Below, piece by piece: positions 9,568 to 22,059 of a stretch of DNA of 64,000 bases. The DNA lies in the NCBI GenBank assembly GCA_028023455.1, contig JAQFVV010000151.1:155001-219000 (forward strand). The letters run 5' to 3'. The stretch comes from Epiperipatus broadwayi. Lineage: Eukaryota > Onychophora > Udeonychophora > Euonychophora > Peripatidae. Below the pieces are notes generated by a model that was given only the letters and a program-made list of their open reading frames with translations, was not told where the DNA came from and made no database searches. The translations under genes were made by a program, and so were the position numbers. The number at the start of each line of letters is the position of its first letter. Positions within the stretch are counted from its first letter, which is position 1.

Positions 9568-12013
9568 TCTCAATTTTATCTCACATAATTTAATAGGCTT
9601 ACAAGAAGGCAAATCTGCATTTGAAGTTATAATGCATTTGTAATAAAAATATAAGACAAAGATATACCGGTGAACACTAATTAGAGCAAGGAAGGTTTTG
9701 TTGATTTAGTAGTTTTACTTATAAGCATTGTATACAAATATCTCAAAATGTCATGGGGAATTGAGATATTATAAGCATTATATGCATAAGCATACCAAAA
9801 CTTGTCATAGGAGATTGAGATATTCATTTAAAAGAAAGACTTAAGAGATTAAATCCATGACTCAGCTATATCCAGCTAGGTGTTACCATGATTTAACTGA
9901 AATATGATGACACGCCTTCACATTCTCACATTTATTCTTTTCATATATAAAATATTAGAATAAATATAGCCTATTAAAATGAATTTTGTCTATAGATAAT
10001 GCAAATGGACTATTGCAATGTAAATGTATATTTAAAATTCACCATTTGTTTAGATTAATGATGATTAGTAAAGAATAGGCACATTTTGTTTGGGGTGGGT
10101 GCAACAGACATATACAAACATGAAATTTATTAATTTGTTTTATGATTATTATACTTTGCAGTTTATAAAAATAAAGATGAATTATTGCTTAATTTTAATA
10201 TTAAATTAGATTATAAATAAATGTAAGAAATTCTATTAAGAAATTATTCTGTTTTTAGCATTGATTTTACTGACTTTAAGGGAGATAAATTTCATCCGGA
10301 ATATTCCTGTTTTAAAATATATCATGTATAACTGCATCTATGAACAGACAGATGCTGGTCATAGATATCCGATTCTAGTAACTTATGAAATTGTATATTT
10401 TTATTCAGCAGATGAAGTTTTTATGGTGATTTAATAAAGACATTACCAGTTCCATCGTGAATCTTTAAAGAAATTATATCGACAGAACCTTAAAGAATTA
10501 TTTTAAAATATGTTACTGTGATTTTCCAGAAAAAGTGCACTGGGTTTTGAGCGGTTATTTTAATCAGTTAATAAAGAAAACTTGTTTAATTCACTGTTAG
10601 CCTTATCTGAGAAATTTCAAACTATGATATGCATGGGGAATATGATTCTATTCATAAGTACAAACTGCAACTTGACAGGCCATATTAATCCCAAAACTTT
10701 ATAGATGCAGATAACTAAGTCCTATTAGTATTTCAGTATATTTTTCACAATTAAAAATATATTCAAATAATTCTAAATTTGAAAAATATTTATAATAAAT
10801 ATTTGACATTATTTTTTGAAAAAAACTATTATAATTTATGAAGATATTAGATAATATTCAAAAGAAACTGCAGTCATTAATTTAAAAAATAGAAAAACTA
10901 AGCATTACATAATTCATTGTTTTGACAGCTAATGTTGGAATATTGTGAGATTTTGAAAATTTATTAATATTTCTACATTCATTGTAATTGATACACAGAA
11001 TTCCAAACATTTTCTATTGGAAATCATTAAAAATTGGTTTATAATTATTAAATTGGCTTTGTATTGTGATTTTTCTATATTATAAAGCAAAGTTGTTTTT
11101 AAAATTTGAATTAATTAAAAATTCTAATTTAAAAATGATTTAACGTTTTTATGAAATGAAAAAATATATTTGAACTTTAAATTGTAGCAAATATTGTTTT
11201 ATGATATTGCATTTGAAAGTGTTATTATCCTTGATATTAATTTTTATCACTACTTGCTGAGTTTCTAAAACATTTAGGTTGAAAGAAACAGTTTTAATAA
11301 ATATATATATTTAAATATTATTCAACTTCGAATGTCTTTTGGAAAAATTAATAGAAACACTGGAGATGATTCAAACAGCAATACTTTTATTGAATGGTAA
11401 TTGTAAGTTTAAGAGGAAAGAAAAATATGTTAATTATAAAAACAGTTTTTTAAAAAAAACTAGCTAATTTTGTGTAATTAATTTTGTTCGTAGACAGTAT
11501 TGACAATGTATAAATGATTTCATTTCAGAGAACAGCCTTTTTGAAAAGATTAACTGTGAGAATTAACTTAATACATAAGTGTATCAGAACATTTTGTTGA
11601 TTATTTAACTTTTTTTACTGATTAATTTTACATTAAACAAAGAATAATAAAATTTATATGTGAGCAAATAGACTTTCTTAGAGTGAATTTAAGACACTCC
11701 AAATAAGTATTTTAAAGTCATGTAAACAACTCATGCAGAAGATTGTTTTAGCTTATGTCATATGAATACAAGGCTATTCTAAGTAATTACACGTATTATG
11801 CAAAACTAATTATGTTTAAGAATTTGAAGATAATCAAGTTATGTGATGATAAAAACCTTGTAAATGTCTAAAATTCATGAAACAGCTCTTTAAAAAATAT
11901 TTTGAATTCATTTTATAGAAGCAATTAAAAAAATTGAAGAGAAAAGTCATATTAAAAAAGAGTCATTTTATTGTAAATTGTTTCATTTCAAAATTATCAG
12001 AAATACATTAAAC
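9568..12013. other. Upstream flank of the left zinc-finger copy; right part duplicated at 29320-31728
   Basis: No gene recognised. From about 10480 it matches the flank of the right-hand gene: GACAGAAC..TTAAAGAATTAT at 10483 and 29320, and TTAATAGAAACA.TGGAGA at 11349 and 31045. An AG preceded by TTTCAAAATTAT at about 12000 aligns with TTTCAAAATTGTTTTCAG at 31711, so both ZNF exons may begin at a conserved splice acceptor. Confidence 0.6.
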
Positions 12014-14727
12014 ATGGAAAAGCACTTTCAGGAACAAAAGCATTCCCATGAAATTTCTGTCAGTCCTTTAAAACAGCTTGAAAAAATTCATACCAGAGAA
12101 AAATCCTTTAAATGTATGTTTTGTAATTACAAGGCTTCACAAAAAAATTATTTAAAAGATCATGAAAAAATTCATATAGGAGCAAAACCCTTTAAATGTA
12201 GCTTCTGTGATCATGAGACTTCAAGAAGATATAATTTAAAATTGCATAAAAAAGTTCATACCGGAGAAAAACCTTTTAAATGTAATTTCTAAGAATATAA
12301 GACTTGTGGGAAATCTAATGTTATTAAGCATGAAGGAACTCATACTGCAGCCACACCGTTTACGTGTAGCTTTTGTGATTATAAGACTTCCCAAGAATCT
12401 AATGTAAAAGCACATGAAAGAATTCATATTGGGGACAAACCATATAAGTGTAGTATATGTGATCACAAGACGGCGACAAATGGCCATTTGAAACGCATGA
12501 AAGAACACACTTAGGAGAAAAACCCTTTAGATGTTGTTTTTGTAGTGGGGGAAATGCAAAGAGGTTTTAGATTAGATAGGCATATAGGAGATAGTTTATT
12601 TGTAGTTACACAACTTATGGATATGAGTAGGAATGCAGGTAAACAGTTATATATGAGTTTTATAGATATAGAGAAGGCATATGATAGAATAAATAGAAAT
12701 AGATTATGGATAAGTTTAGCAAATTTGGGAATGGATGAAGCTTTAATAGATATTATTAAGAAATTATATGAAAATAATTATTATATATATCAATTAAGGA
12801 ATATAGAATTAATTAAAGCTAAAAATGGTGTGGGACTAAGGCAAGGATGCCCTATGTCACCTATTTTGTTTGTGCTGTATTTGAGTGAAATGGAAAGAGC
12901 AATAGAAAGATTAGGAAGAGGGATAGAGATACCGTTAATAGGTAGTAAGGGAGTATATATTTTGTCAGGTCTTTTTTTGCAGATGATATATTTTTGTATG
13001 CAGAAAAAAGAGAAGATATGGAAGTTATGTTGAGGACATGTGCAAAGATGGGTAAAGAGATGAGGATTAAATTTAGTGAAGAAAAATCAAGTATAATGAT
13101 GGTTAATACTGGGAAAAGAGATGTAGAATCTTTATTGGGAGATATTGAGTTAAGTGTGGTGAATAGATATAGTTATTTGGGAATTATTTTAAGTAATCAG
13201 AAAAATTATTTGGATGAATGGGAGAAAAAATTGATAAATGAAGCAAAGAAAAGAAAGGGATTGATAAAGAAACAGTGTTTTCATATAATAAATATGATGT
13301 AGCTAGAATTGTATGGAAAGAAGTTGCAGTAGCAGGGTTAACATATGGTAATGATGCATTATATGTTAGTAAAAAGATATTAGATTATGTAGAAAAAGCT
13401 CAAAGGGGAGTAGGAAGACATGCATTGGATGCAGAAGTATGGATAGCAAGGGAGGCAATTCGAGGAGAAATGGGATGGTCAAGTTTTCATATGAGAGATG
13501 CAAAAAGTAAAATGAAAATGTTTGATAGATTGCAGTTTATGGATAATAAAAGAATAGCTAAAATAGTATTTAATTGGGTTATGAGTAAAGGGCAGGTAAC
13601 AAGATGGGTGAGAAAGGTAAAGCGGTATGCAAAAGATTTGGATAAAGAATTTATATCAGTATATTTGTACAAAAGATGGAATGATTGTGTTAAGAGGATT
13701 ATTGAGTGTTATAGTAGTAAGGAATGGGATAAAATAATAAATTTATTAATAAAGACTAGGAAGTTAGAGAGATTGAGAAATAGTATGGAGAGTAAAAAGA
13801 GTTTAAATATATATAGAAATAAACAGAATATTAGGTGTGAGTTAATGTATGATAATAGTAAGGAAAGTAGTTTATTGTTTAAAGCTCGAACAGGATCTTT
13901 AGCTACAAAAGAATATACATGTAAATGGAAAAATATGGGTGATTTATTTTGTAAATTATGTAAGGAAGGAATAGAAAATATTAGGCATTTGTTAATTGAA
14001 TGTAAATGTTTGAAAACAGAAACGGTACGTATAATGAAGTTGTGGAAAAATAAATATGAAAAGAGTGATTATACAGAAAGTGAATTATTGGTTTTTATGC
14101 TGGGTTTGGGAAAAGATAAGGGGGATTTAGATATAAAGGTTATAGAGTTGACAAAGATTATGTTGTGGAAAATGGGATAGAGCAGATTATGGTTAATTTA
14201 GAGTGGGGAATGTAAAATAAAGTGGCTAACAGGTTTATCTGGGCATAATTGCTGAGACTTGACTTCGTTTAAAGAGAAACCATAATACATCACATCTCAA
14301 AAAGGTCACGTAAAAATACACGAAAGAAGTCATACAGGAGAAAAACCCTTTAGTGGTCGCTTTCGTGATCGTGAGACTGCTATAAAACATAGTTTAAAGT
14401 TGCATCTAAAAATTCACACTGGAGAAAAACAACTGCATGAAACAATTCATAGTAAACAACATTATCAGTATAACATAGGTGATTTGAAAACAGCATGTAA
14501 ATTTGATTTAACAATACATAAAAATAGTAATTTGTTAGAATGTAATAAACATTCTCATTACCTTCTATCAAATGAGCGAAGAAACATTAAGGAGAACTAT
14601 GTTAGTACTACTGCATTTAAATGTCTTATCTGGTTATGAAAATACAAATAAAACTATTTTGGAAAATCATGAAACTGACCATTTCACTGTTAATGTCACT
14701 ATTGAGATTCTCATTCGATTGAAGTAA
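12014..14727 (+). pseudogene. C2H2 zinc-finger pseudogene, interrupted by a LINE
   Basis: This is the paralogue of 31729-32904. The shared start is the ATG in AACATGGAAAAG (12014); the shared end is LIRLK-stop at 14725-14727, matching LIQLK-stop in the intact copy. Fingers of type CX2CX12HX3H are readable from about 12105. TAA at 12290-12292 replaces the second Cys of the third finger, and a frame break occurs near 12490 in KRMKEHT. The reading frame is then broken by a non-LTR element at about 12545. Fingers resume near 14300, where a knuckle reads SGRFRD with both Cys lost. Another 1-nt loss near 14633 destroys the last finger. It cannot make the full protein. The 12014-12292 part could still be transcribed as a fragment, but there is no evidence for that. 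Confidence 0.9.
12545..14260 (+). mobile_element. Non-LTR retrotransposon (LINE), 5'-truncated, inserted in the ZNF pseudogene
   Basis: Reverse transcriptase signatures are seen in order: RGFR (palm entry), LYMSFIDIEKAYDRI (motif A, catalytic Asp), GLRQGCPMSPILF (motif B), FADD in the frame shifted at about 12975 (motif C), then a thumb and C-terminal region with GVGRHAL, RGEMGWSSF and the ending CKLCKEGIENIRHLLIEC, a C-H type zinc knuckle. The endonuclease half is absent, as usual for 5'-truncated LINE copies. Two frameshifts, one at a T-run near 12975 and one near 13275, break it into frames 12545-13033, 12994-13302 and 13275-14180. The C-terminal architecture resembles LINEs I recall from ticks. 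The 3' end lies between 14181 and about 14275. No target-site duplication was identified. Confidence 0.88.
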
Positions 14728-16387
14728 ATAACTTTAACAAAGCTGGTTAATGAAAATTTGTATTTTATATATATCAATCTTAATTTTGATTAGCAAAATA
14801 GTTTTTCCATTACCATAAAACATGAATAAACTGTTTAATAACTACACAAATGTTTTCTGTGTGCATATGGTTTATTACTTAGTTTTAGATCTTGCCTCAT
14901 TGTTCTCCTTGACTTTCTTTTTGATGTTGCACTCTTCTAAGGATATTGAATATCTTTAAAATTCACTAATTAGATAAATTATGAGATTGCCATGAAATTA
15001 CAATTCCCCGCAATGTCTTAATTTTTTGTTAACACACCTTAAACTTTAGTCATGTTTAACTTTACCATGATATGTGTTTGTAAATACTTTATGTATTGCT
15101 GTAAAAAATATATTAAGTTTCTATGCTATTTTGCCATTGATTTTTTTATGTATGTCAGGTACAAATTGAGATTGTATAATATGCTTATTGGTATTAAAAA
15201 CAACACATTTATTTGTTGAAAATTATGATTTACAATAGTTCAGCCAGAATCTGAAATATTTGCCATGTTATAAATAGTTGAATTGTATGTGGAATTTTAA
15301 AGTGTAAATATATAGAGAGAGATATGTAATAATAACTAATTTTAACTTTTGAAATATCTGCAATTGAAATGAAAGTAACTACCTGACACTGAATAATGGG
15401 ATACCAAAAGCAATGACAGAAAGGTAACCATAATTGCATGGTTATCATTCTGTCTTTCATTGTTTTTGATGGGATGTAGTTAATTCTATTTTAATTATAG
15501 ATATATAAATGTGTGTACATCGTGTATATTGACGATGAGTTAAAAATTTTAAATTACCATTTTTCTGGAATATATATATGTTTCACTTTTAATTAACTGA
15601 TTTTACAAATATGGATATATTAGATACTCAAATTATTAAGGTCATTCTTATATAAAAATAAGAACATGGGTTATAAAAGATATCTAATAAAAGGAGATAT
15701 GTCCATTGGTTTCTTTAGTGATAAACCAGATAGTCATTTGTTAACTGACTAAAAGTTAGTGTTAATTTATTTCTACAGTGTTTATGAATGCATTTAGTTT
15801 GACAATTTTATGAAATTACAGTCATTGATTTACCCTCCAGTTAACAACTACTAATAGATAATAGTAATATGGCTACTTAAAATGAATCTTGAGTTCATAC
15901 TGAACTTTGCAAATTCCCTCATGATTTCAGCTCTATTTATGGTTTCAATAGGGAATATATTAACTGTATTTATTTTAAAATATTTCTATAAGGAGTCTTT
16001 CTTATTTTCTGAACATTATCTCATGTTCAATTAATTGTTTGATTGAGCTTTATATAATGGATATTTTATCATTTTGGTAATGATTCAAACACTAGAGCTT
16101 GTTAAAGTTGTTTGAAGATATTAACTTATTAATTTCAGTAAATTAAAAATCCCCAACACCAAATTGTTAATGGTCATTTAATTTTATTAGCCTTTGATAA
16201 TCACTGATAACTCAAGTTTACAATAGATGGCGCAGGAATAGAAAGTTTTCTTTTTTTTTATTAGTAATTATGTTCGGAAAGTTAAATGATGATCTTGATA
16301 TTAATATTTTTAGCTAGAGGGTAAAAATGCATGATCTAAACAACCATATAATTTCAAATGTTGTTTGTTTCTTTTTTTTCTTTCTGA
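14728..16387. other. 3' flank of the left ZNF copy; internally repeated module
   Basis: No gene. Parts recur at 16640-18150 (ATATTAAGTTTCTA, GATTTACAATAGTT, CTTTATATAATGGATATTTTATCA), again at 36420-37200 and at 49920-50780. The segment therefore belongs to a locally repeated non-coding module with a ~2-kb internal tandem duplication. Confidence 0.6.
15373..15484. mobile_element. Palindromic MITE-like element, copy 1
   Basis: Near-palindrome with ends AGTAACTACC and GTAGTTAA and centre TAACCATAATTGCATGGTTA. The same element at 36295-36416 and 49793-49920 is better preserved. No coding capacity. Confidence 0.65.
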
Positions 16388-16590
16388 ACCTAGATGGACA
16401 ATTGAAATTTTAAACTGGATTCCAAGAGATTGTAAAAGACCCAGAAAGAGACCACATGTAAGATGGATGGATGAAATAAAGTGTGCAGGGGTGATGTGGA
16501 GAAGAGAAGCTGAAGATCGGAGATGGATTAAACTTGGAGAGACCTTCATCCTGCAGTGGATTGATAATGATGATGATGATGAATATTTAA
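16388..16590 (+). mobile_element. LINE 3' fragment (RTE-like ORF C-terminus)
   Basis: The translation reads RWTIEILNWIPRDCKRPRKR and then RWMDEIK, WRREAEDR and FILQWID. This is the basic C-terminal tail seen in many RTE-type and related retrotransposon polyproteins. It ends in a (GAT)n microsatellite (16561-16583), typical of RTE 3' ends. Related fragments lie at 22929, 34365, 48242 and 58080. Confidence 0.8.
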
Positions 16591-17237
16591 ACATTTTTTT
16601 AATTCTTTTATAAGCTTATTATTTATACTGAACTCAACCCATTATTTAAATTTACTTAATGGAAATAAATTGTAGCATATATTAATTTAGCATCTACTGA
16701 TGTACCAATTATTTAATATTAATATTTCATATGTATATTGAAATATCCAAACTATATATAATGGATATTTTATCATTTTATGGTAATGATTAAAGCATCA
16801 GAGCTGTTTAAAGTTGTTTGAAGATGCTAATATGCTAAGTTCAATAAATTAAAAAATCACCAATGGTTGTTTAATTTCACTAGCATTTAACAGCCTTTAT
16901 TTATTCAACCTTAGCATGGATGCTATTAGAATAGAAAGAGAAGTTACCCTTTTTTAATTAGTAATTATGTTTTGAATGTCAAACGATGTCTTGATAGCAA
17001 TATTTTTAGCCAGAGGAAACAGATGTCAAACTTACACAGCCGCAAAATTTCAATTATTGCATGTTATTTTTCTTTCCATATGTAATTGTAGATATTCTCT
17101 GTAAACCATGCTGTTTGTTTCTTTCCATGACTGTGTAACCATACTGTAGCAATATATTAAGTTTCTACGTTGTTTTCTCACTGATTTTTCATTATGTCAA
17201 GTGTAGATTGTAATGTAATATACTTACTGTTGGTATT

Positions 17238-17472
17238 AGAAATAGTATATTTAAACAAGGCAAAACTCTCTTTACAGTAATGCCACCCTGTGCCAACCAG
17301 AGTAACCACTAGATGCCAGAAGGCTTGTGTATAAAATCCCTATCCAGTGCCTACTCATCCAATATCCCCAGACTAGTTTCTGGCTTGTGGCCTTCATCAG
17401 TGAGGAGCCTTGGATCTCAGAGCACTGCACCTAGATCTTAGGATGGTGATCATGTGAAGAAATAGTATATTT
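17238..17472 (-). mobile_element. Hammerhead-bearing SINE-like element with 15-bp target-site duplication
   Basis: The duplication AGAAATAGTATATTT occurs at 17238-17252 and 17458-17472 and bounds a 205-bp body. On the minus strand the body runs from TCACATGATCACC through GATCTAGGTGCAGTGCTC, the hammerhead (17357-17415) and GAGTAGGCACTGGATAGGG to the 3' end GAGTTTTGCCTTGTTT. It has no tRNA-like A/B boxes that I can see and no ORF. A clean long duplication implies target-primed reverse transcription by LINE-type machinery. It is the best preserved dispersed monomer in the window. Confidence 0.88.
17357..17415 (-). ncRNA. Type I hammerhead ribozyme, dispersed family (core intact)
   Basis: Minus strand: ATCCAA, loop GGC, TCCTCA, CTGATGA, stem II A-GGC, loop CACAA, GCC-A, GAAA, CTAG, TC, TGGGGA, loop TA, TTGGAT. 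Stem I pairs TCCTCA/TGGGGA and ATCCAA/TTGGAT. Compared with the satellite (TGTCCC/GGGACA), the outer helix changed on both strands, which is compensatory. The core is canonical. The A-A pair at the base of stem II may weaken it. Predicted cleavage lies between 17371 and 17370. Stem III is the palindrome ACTAGT. Confidence 0.88.
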
Positions 17473-18150
17473 GTTGAAAATCATGATTTACAATAGTTTA
17501 TCCTAGATCTACAATATTTAAATCACATGCTACATCGTACATAATAGCAAACATATGGGATTTTATAGTATACTAATATAAATGTGTGTACATGCTGTAT
17601 ATTTCCCATGTGTTAAAAATTTAATATTTTCTTTTTATGTCTTTTTATTTATGTTATATTTACTCAAATTATTAAAGACATCATAATATACAATAAAGAT
17701 AAAAACATTTAAAAGGCATCTGATAACAGGAGATATAATGGTTGGTTACTATGTGATAAACCAGTCAGCCATTGTTTTGCTAACTTGTTTGTTGACGAAT
17801 AGACATTATTGTTAATTTATTTTTCCATAGTTTATGAATGCGTTTAGTTTGGAAATGTTTTTAATGTATAATTTTATCAAATTTTATGATTTACAGACAT
17901 TGATTACTTTTCAGTTAGTAAGATTAGATAATGGTAAAATGGCTTCTTAAAGTGAATCTTGAGTTCATATGGGAGGTTTTGAATTTTCTCGTGATTCCAG
18001 GACTGTTTATGGGTCTAATAGGGAATATGTGAACTGTATTTATTATTTTAAAATGTTTGTATAAATAATCTTTCTTATTTTCTGAACATCTCATGTTGAC
18101 TGATGATTGAACTTTATAAAATGGATATTTTATCACAAAATGACCAAAAA

Positions 18151-20870
18151 ATAAGCATATTAAATATATAAAAAAAATTGAATACAATATAGAAGTAATG
18201 TTGCAAAATATGTTCTATAAATAGAGAAAAATCTTTAAAATTTAAAATAAACTGATTTTTTAATTTATAATTTCATTAAAATCCTGCTATTAATTTTTCT
18301 AAATCTAGGTATGTATATATTGAAATAAAGAATGTTTTATTCATTTCAGTGTTGCCCACGTGGTCTTCCACGTGGTTGTCAAGTGATTGTCAGAGTTGTG
18401 ATGATGCTAATAAATATAGCATTCAAAAATTTAAAAAATTATATAAAATAAAACAAATGGTTAAAATGTGTAATATATTAATGGTCATACTAAATGTAAT
18501 ACGTTTTGTTAAAAATATTTACATTTAAAGGAAACCAGTAAAATTATGTTAAATTTTTCTCTTATCAGAGAATGTATGGAATGTACTCAGTTAAAAAAAG
18601 ATTTTAAATAGTTAAATTTTAAAAAAGATGAAGCTAGTTTTGATAAGAGAATGTTCATTCTATTAATTAATGAGTGTTTTTCAAATTAAAATAAAATCCA
18701 ATTATAAAAGTGTCAAAAATAAAATATTAAATGTGTGAAAAACAAGATTAGATGCTCAAAAACAAGAAGTAAAACTTACATAAAGTCAGTTTTTCTTAAT
18801 GTGGTCAATCTGGATTCTCACTTTATTTAAGCTATATTAGATGTTCATTGTGCTGATAAAGTTGAGCAGAGAAAAACTGCTAATTTATGCTGGATATCTA
18901 GAGTTCTGACGCATTATTTTCAAACAAATCTCTAGTTAAAATGAAGAAACTGTACTGTACTTATTTTTATATTTCAAATGAGATTGTTAAAGAATATTAT
19001 GGGTACTTATAAATTGATTAATACTTTTCATCATAAAGAAAATGAACCACAGATATGTAATTTATTTATTTATAATTTATATAAAAACATTGCGCTATAT
19101 AAGTATTATATTTACATATGTTTAAGTTTCTATCTAATAATGACGTATCATAAATTGTTAAAATTTCACAAACGTCATTAATAAAAAAAATCATATGATT
19201 AGTAATTTAAAGTGATTAATCAAAAATCTTCACGTTCTCAGTTCCAAATGCTTCAGATTTGCCTGTCAAGAAGATAGATAGAAGATGTCATCCTGTGCAT
19301 TGTATTTTTTGTTAAAAAAAAAAAAAGGAATTTAAGGTCAGCTGAGAAAATCTAAAAATTTGTCATATCTCAGTTGTTGTTTTTTTTTTTTGTTTTGGAT
19401 CTTTTGTAAAGATGGAAAAATCTATTTCCATTGTATTAAAATTAGAAACTATATGTAAAATGAAACTCCTTGAAGAATTAAAAGAGTCTGAGTGGAAAAT
19501 GAAAGAAGTGAAAGATAAAAAGGTGTAAAAAGCTATATCAATTGTATTATGATGAATTATCCAAGAAATTGGAAATAAGGGCTATAATAGTGAAAGAGGG
19601 GTACTCAATTTATATTGCTATAGGTGAGCTGTAAAGTTTTTCAGCAGATAATGGGGGGAGGTCTCTTCTGAGTATTGTTTTCCTTTCTATGTTTTGTTTG
19701 CTGGGCTGTTAAGGGTTTGCTGATCTAAGAGAAATATTCTAGTTGTAAAGCAGTGGGGAATTTTATGAAAGAAGGCAGAGCTGAGCCTAGCTTCAAATTA
19801 TAGTCTGTCCAGAAATTGCGTGATCTACTCTTGGTTGGCTGCTGTCGTTATTATAAAGATTTCTAGAGAAAGCTGAGAAATATAAAAATGCCTAAATTTT
19901 ATCATTAAAATGGTAATGAAGTAAACTCCCAGTGTTAATGCACCAGCCAGACTCCTGCGCTGTTGTCATGTAGCCACAGATGCTAGCCGATGGTGATTAA
20001 CACCTTAATGCCTATGTTTTACTGTGAAAAAGGGAAGCCATCACCGCCTTGTTGTCATGGTTTATAGCGCACTTAAAAGTTACTAAGTCTGGAGATGGTT
20101 AATTAATGGAAAGAAACCAGAAGGAAGCTAGATGATATAATTTTTATTTATTTATTTATTATCGTTATGTCTTGTTGCTATAAATTTTATTGTATTTTTT
20201 TTATTATTTGTATTTTTTTTTTTGTTTCTCTATAAATTATTATTTGATTTTCCTACTTTAAAACAGTTCTACCAAATTATTTTCTGAAATGCTTGCGTGT
20301 ATGCTGAGGCGTTAGATATATACATATTTGTTTGTTCTTGTTTGCTTTTAATTAACACGCTGTTCAGTTTGAGAAAAGAGAAACTTACTTTGCTTGAAAT
20401 TATTATTATTTTTTTTGTAATCTCTGTGTGTGATTATTGAAAATTTATTGACATGCTGATTTGGTTTTTTTGTTTCGTTTTGTTGGCAGTGGTATATCCT
20501 TTTTGAACGTGTTTTTTCTTCTCGAAAATATAACATAAAGATGAGGTTTAGGTTCAGTCTTTCAAAGATATACCGCCTTAAAACTTCGTGGCATCAATTA
20601 GCAGGGTATTAGAGTTTTGAATAGGGAGAAATCAGGAAATATAATCGATTTTTGGTTTGTCATTTAAACTTAAATTTAATAACTTTAAATTTTGTTTTTT
20701 CTTATTATTGATATTGAGTTTATGTTCATGCCTTATTCCGATGCATGACATTGACATCATGTTATATCTTGGGTGCATCATATGAATTACGGGGTAGGCG
20801 TCATCCTGTACAGTATCATTAGTTGCTATTTACGTCAAAAATATCAAACAGATTGAACGCAGGAAACTAT
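18151..20870. other. Non-coding AT-rich stretch
   Basis: No gene or RNA gene recognised. It contains homopolymer runs (for example A12 near 19315 and T12 near 19380). A short piece near 19245-19260 (CTTCAGATTTGCCT) resembles 50430-50445. Nothing else could be supported. Confidence 0.5.
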
Positions 20871-20873
20871 TAT

Positions 20874-20926
20874 GGGGGGGTACAAAATTTATGACTTGCA
20901 AAAAGTTTGGGAACCTGTGGTTGAGA
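20874..20926 (-). mobile_element. hAT-like MITE terminal remnant
   Basis: On the minus strand the sequence reads CAACCACAGGTTCCCAAACT, TTTTGCAAG and then TTTTGTACCCC. This fits the CAGNGGTTCCCAAACTTTTT terminal inverted repeat of non-autonomous hAT elements. The opposite terminus was not found, so the element is probably truncated. Confidence 0.5.
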
Positions 20927-21959
20927 ATATATACTTTCTACAATGAAACAATATTCAGTTTGGTGAAAGAATCAACATTTACAAATTTATTCAGCTCCAC
21001 AAAGACTTTAAAAAGTTAACCAATCATAGGAGATTTTAGACTTTAGCGCGAACTAGATTTATGTCTATTCCCAAAGAAATTAAATCAATTTATTTAAAAA
21101 AATTAATTATTAAAGTGAAATGAATTATTTTCAAACTCCTATTTAAAAATTATAATCCCTCTATTTAAACTGCTCAGTTTTAATAGCGCCGCAAAATTTA
21201 ATCACTCTTTTTATCTGCTGAGCTGTTTATTTTATTTTGGGTTTAGAGTTTACCACATATTCTCGCCTTGTATTCCGGGGGTAAGCTTTTATAATTTTGT
21301 TTAAAAAAATAGCAAATTTTTAAAAGTGACTAAAGTAGAGAGTTTGTAGAAATTGAATATGTAATTTAATACTATAACTTTATTATGGTTAGTCATTGAT
21401 TTTAATAACTTAGGAACATTTCCAATTGTCTAAAAGTTTAATTATTTATTTATTATGTCTTAAATTCTCGCTCAGTTAAACAGTTATACAATATGTAATA
21501 AAGCTTTTTTTATATAGTATATTTTAACATTAACTTCTTTAGCTAATTTCTAATTTAGCGATGACATTTATTTGACAAACTTGGAATTTTAACTTTTACT
21601 GTAATAATACACATTATGCAAAAAGCGTTATATAATTGTTTATTAATATCAGAATTTATAGTATTTACAAGCAAACTGAACCGTATAATAGAGAAACTTA
21701 ACTGAAGTACAATGATTATTAAAATGCGTTTTTAAGTGCTGATGAATATCTTGATGTAGGACCAAAAGATTACAGACTGTTAGATTAAGAAGTAGTATAT
21801 ATTTATAACATTTCTTTTTACCTAATTGAAATATTGATAAAGGTTAAGGTCATGAAATAATAAGAAAGCAAACTATCTTGTTAAATGTCGTACTCCATTC
21901 ATTTAACACATTATTAAAGCCCCTTCATTTGAAATTAGATCTAAGTCAGAGTCTTTTAA
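20927..21959. other. Non-coding AT-rich stretch
   Basis: I see no gene, RNA gene or recognisable repeat here. Confidence 0.5.
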
Positions 21960-22059
21960 AGTAGGCACTAGATAGGGATTTTATGCACAAGCCTTCTGGC
22001 ATCCATTGGTTACTCTGGCTTGCATTGCATGGCAATACGTATAGAGAGTTTTGCCTGTC
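21960..22059 (+). mobile_element. Hammerhead-family element, 5'-truncated (tail only)
   Basis: Matches the 3' half of the dispersed family in + orientation, from GTAGGCACTAGATAGGGATT to GAGAGTTTTGCCTG. The hammerhead has been lost. 5' truncation is typical of target-primed insertion. Confidence 0.8.

Larger units (their letters stand above)
16591..18150. repeat. Tandem re-copy of the 15000-16340 module, hosting a hammerhead element
   Basis: Colinear with 15060-16340: AATATATTAAGTTTCTACGTT, GATTTACAATAGTTTATCC, TTTATGAATGCGTTTAGTTTGG and CTTGAGTTCATATGGGA. The hammerhead element at 17253-17457 splits the match GAAATAGTATATTT/GTTGAAAATC, so it inserted after this duplication. No gene. Confidence 0.65.

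Noticed and set aside
12236-12508. 90-codon minus-strand frame opposite the zinc-finger pseudogene
   Set aside because: Shadow of zinc-finger coding on the other strand; no domain of its own.
16310-16594. 94-codon minus-strand frame with Ser-rich start
   Set aside because: Antisense to the LINE tail; the (GAT)n microsatellite creates the Ser run.
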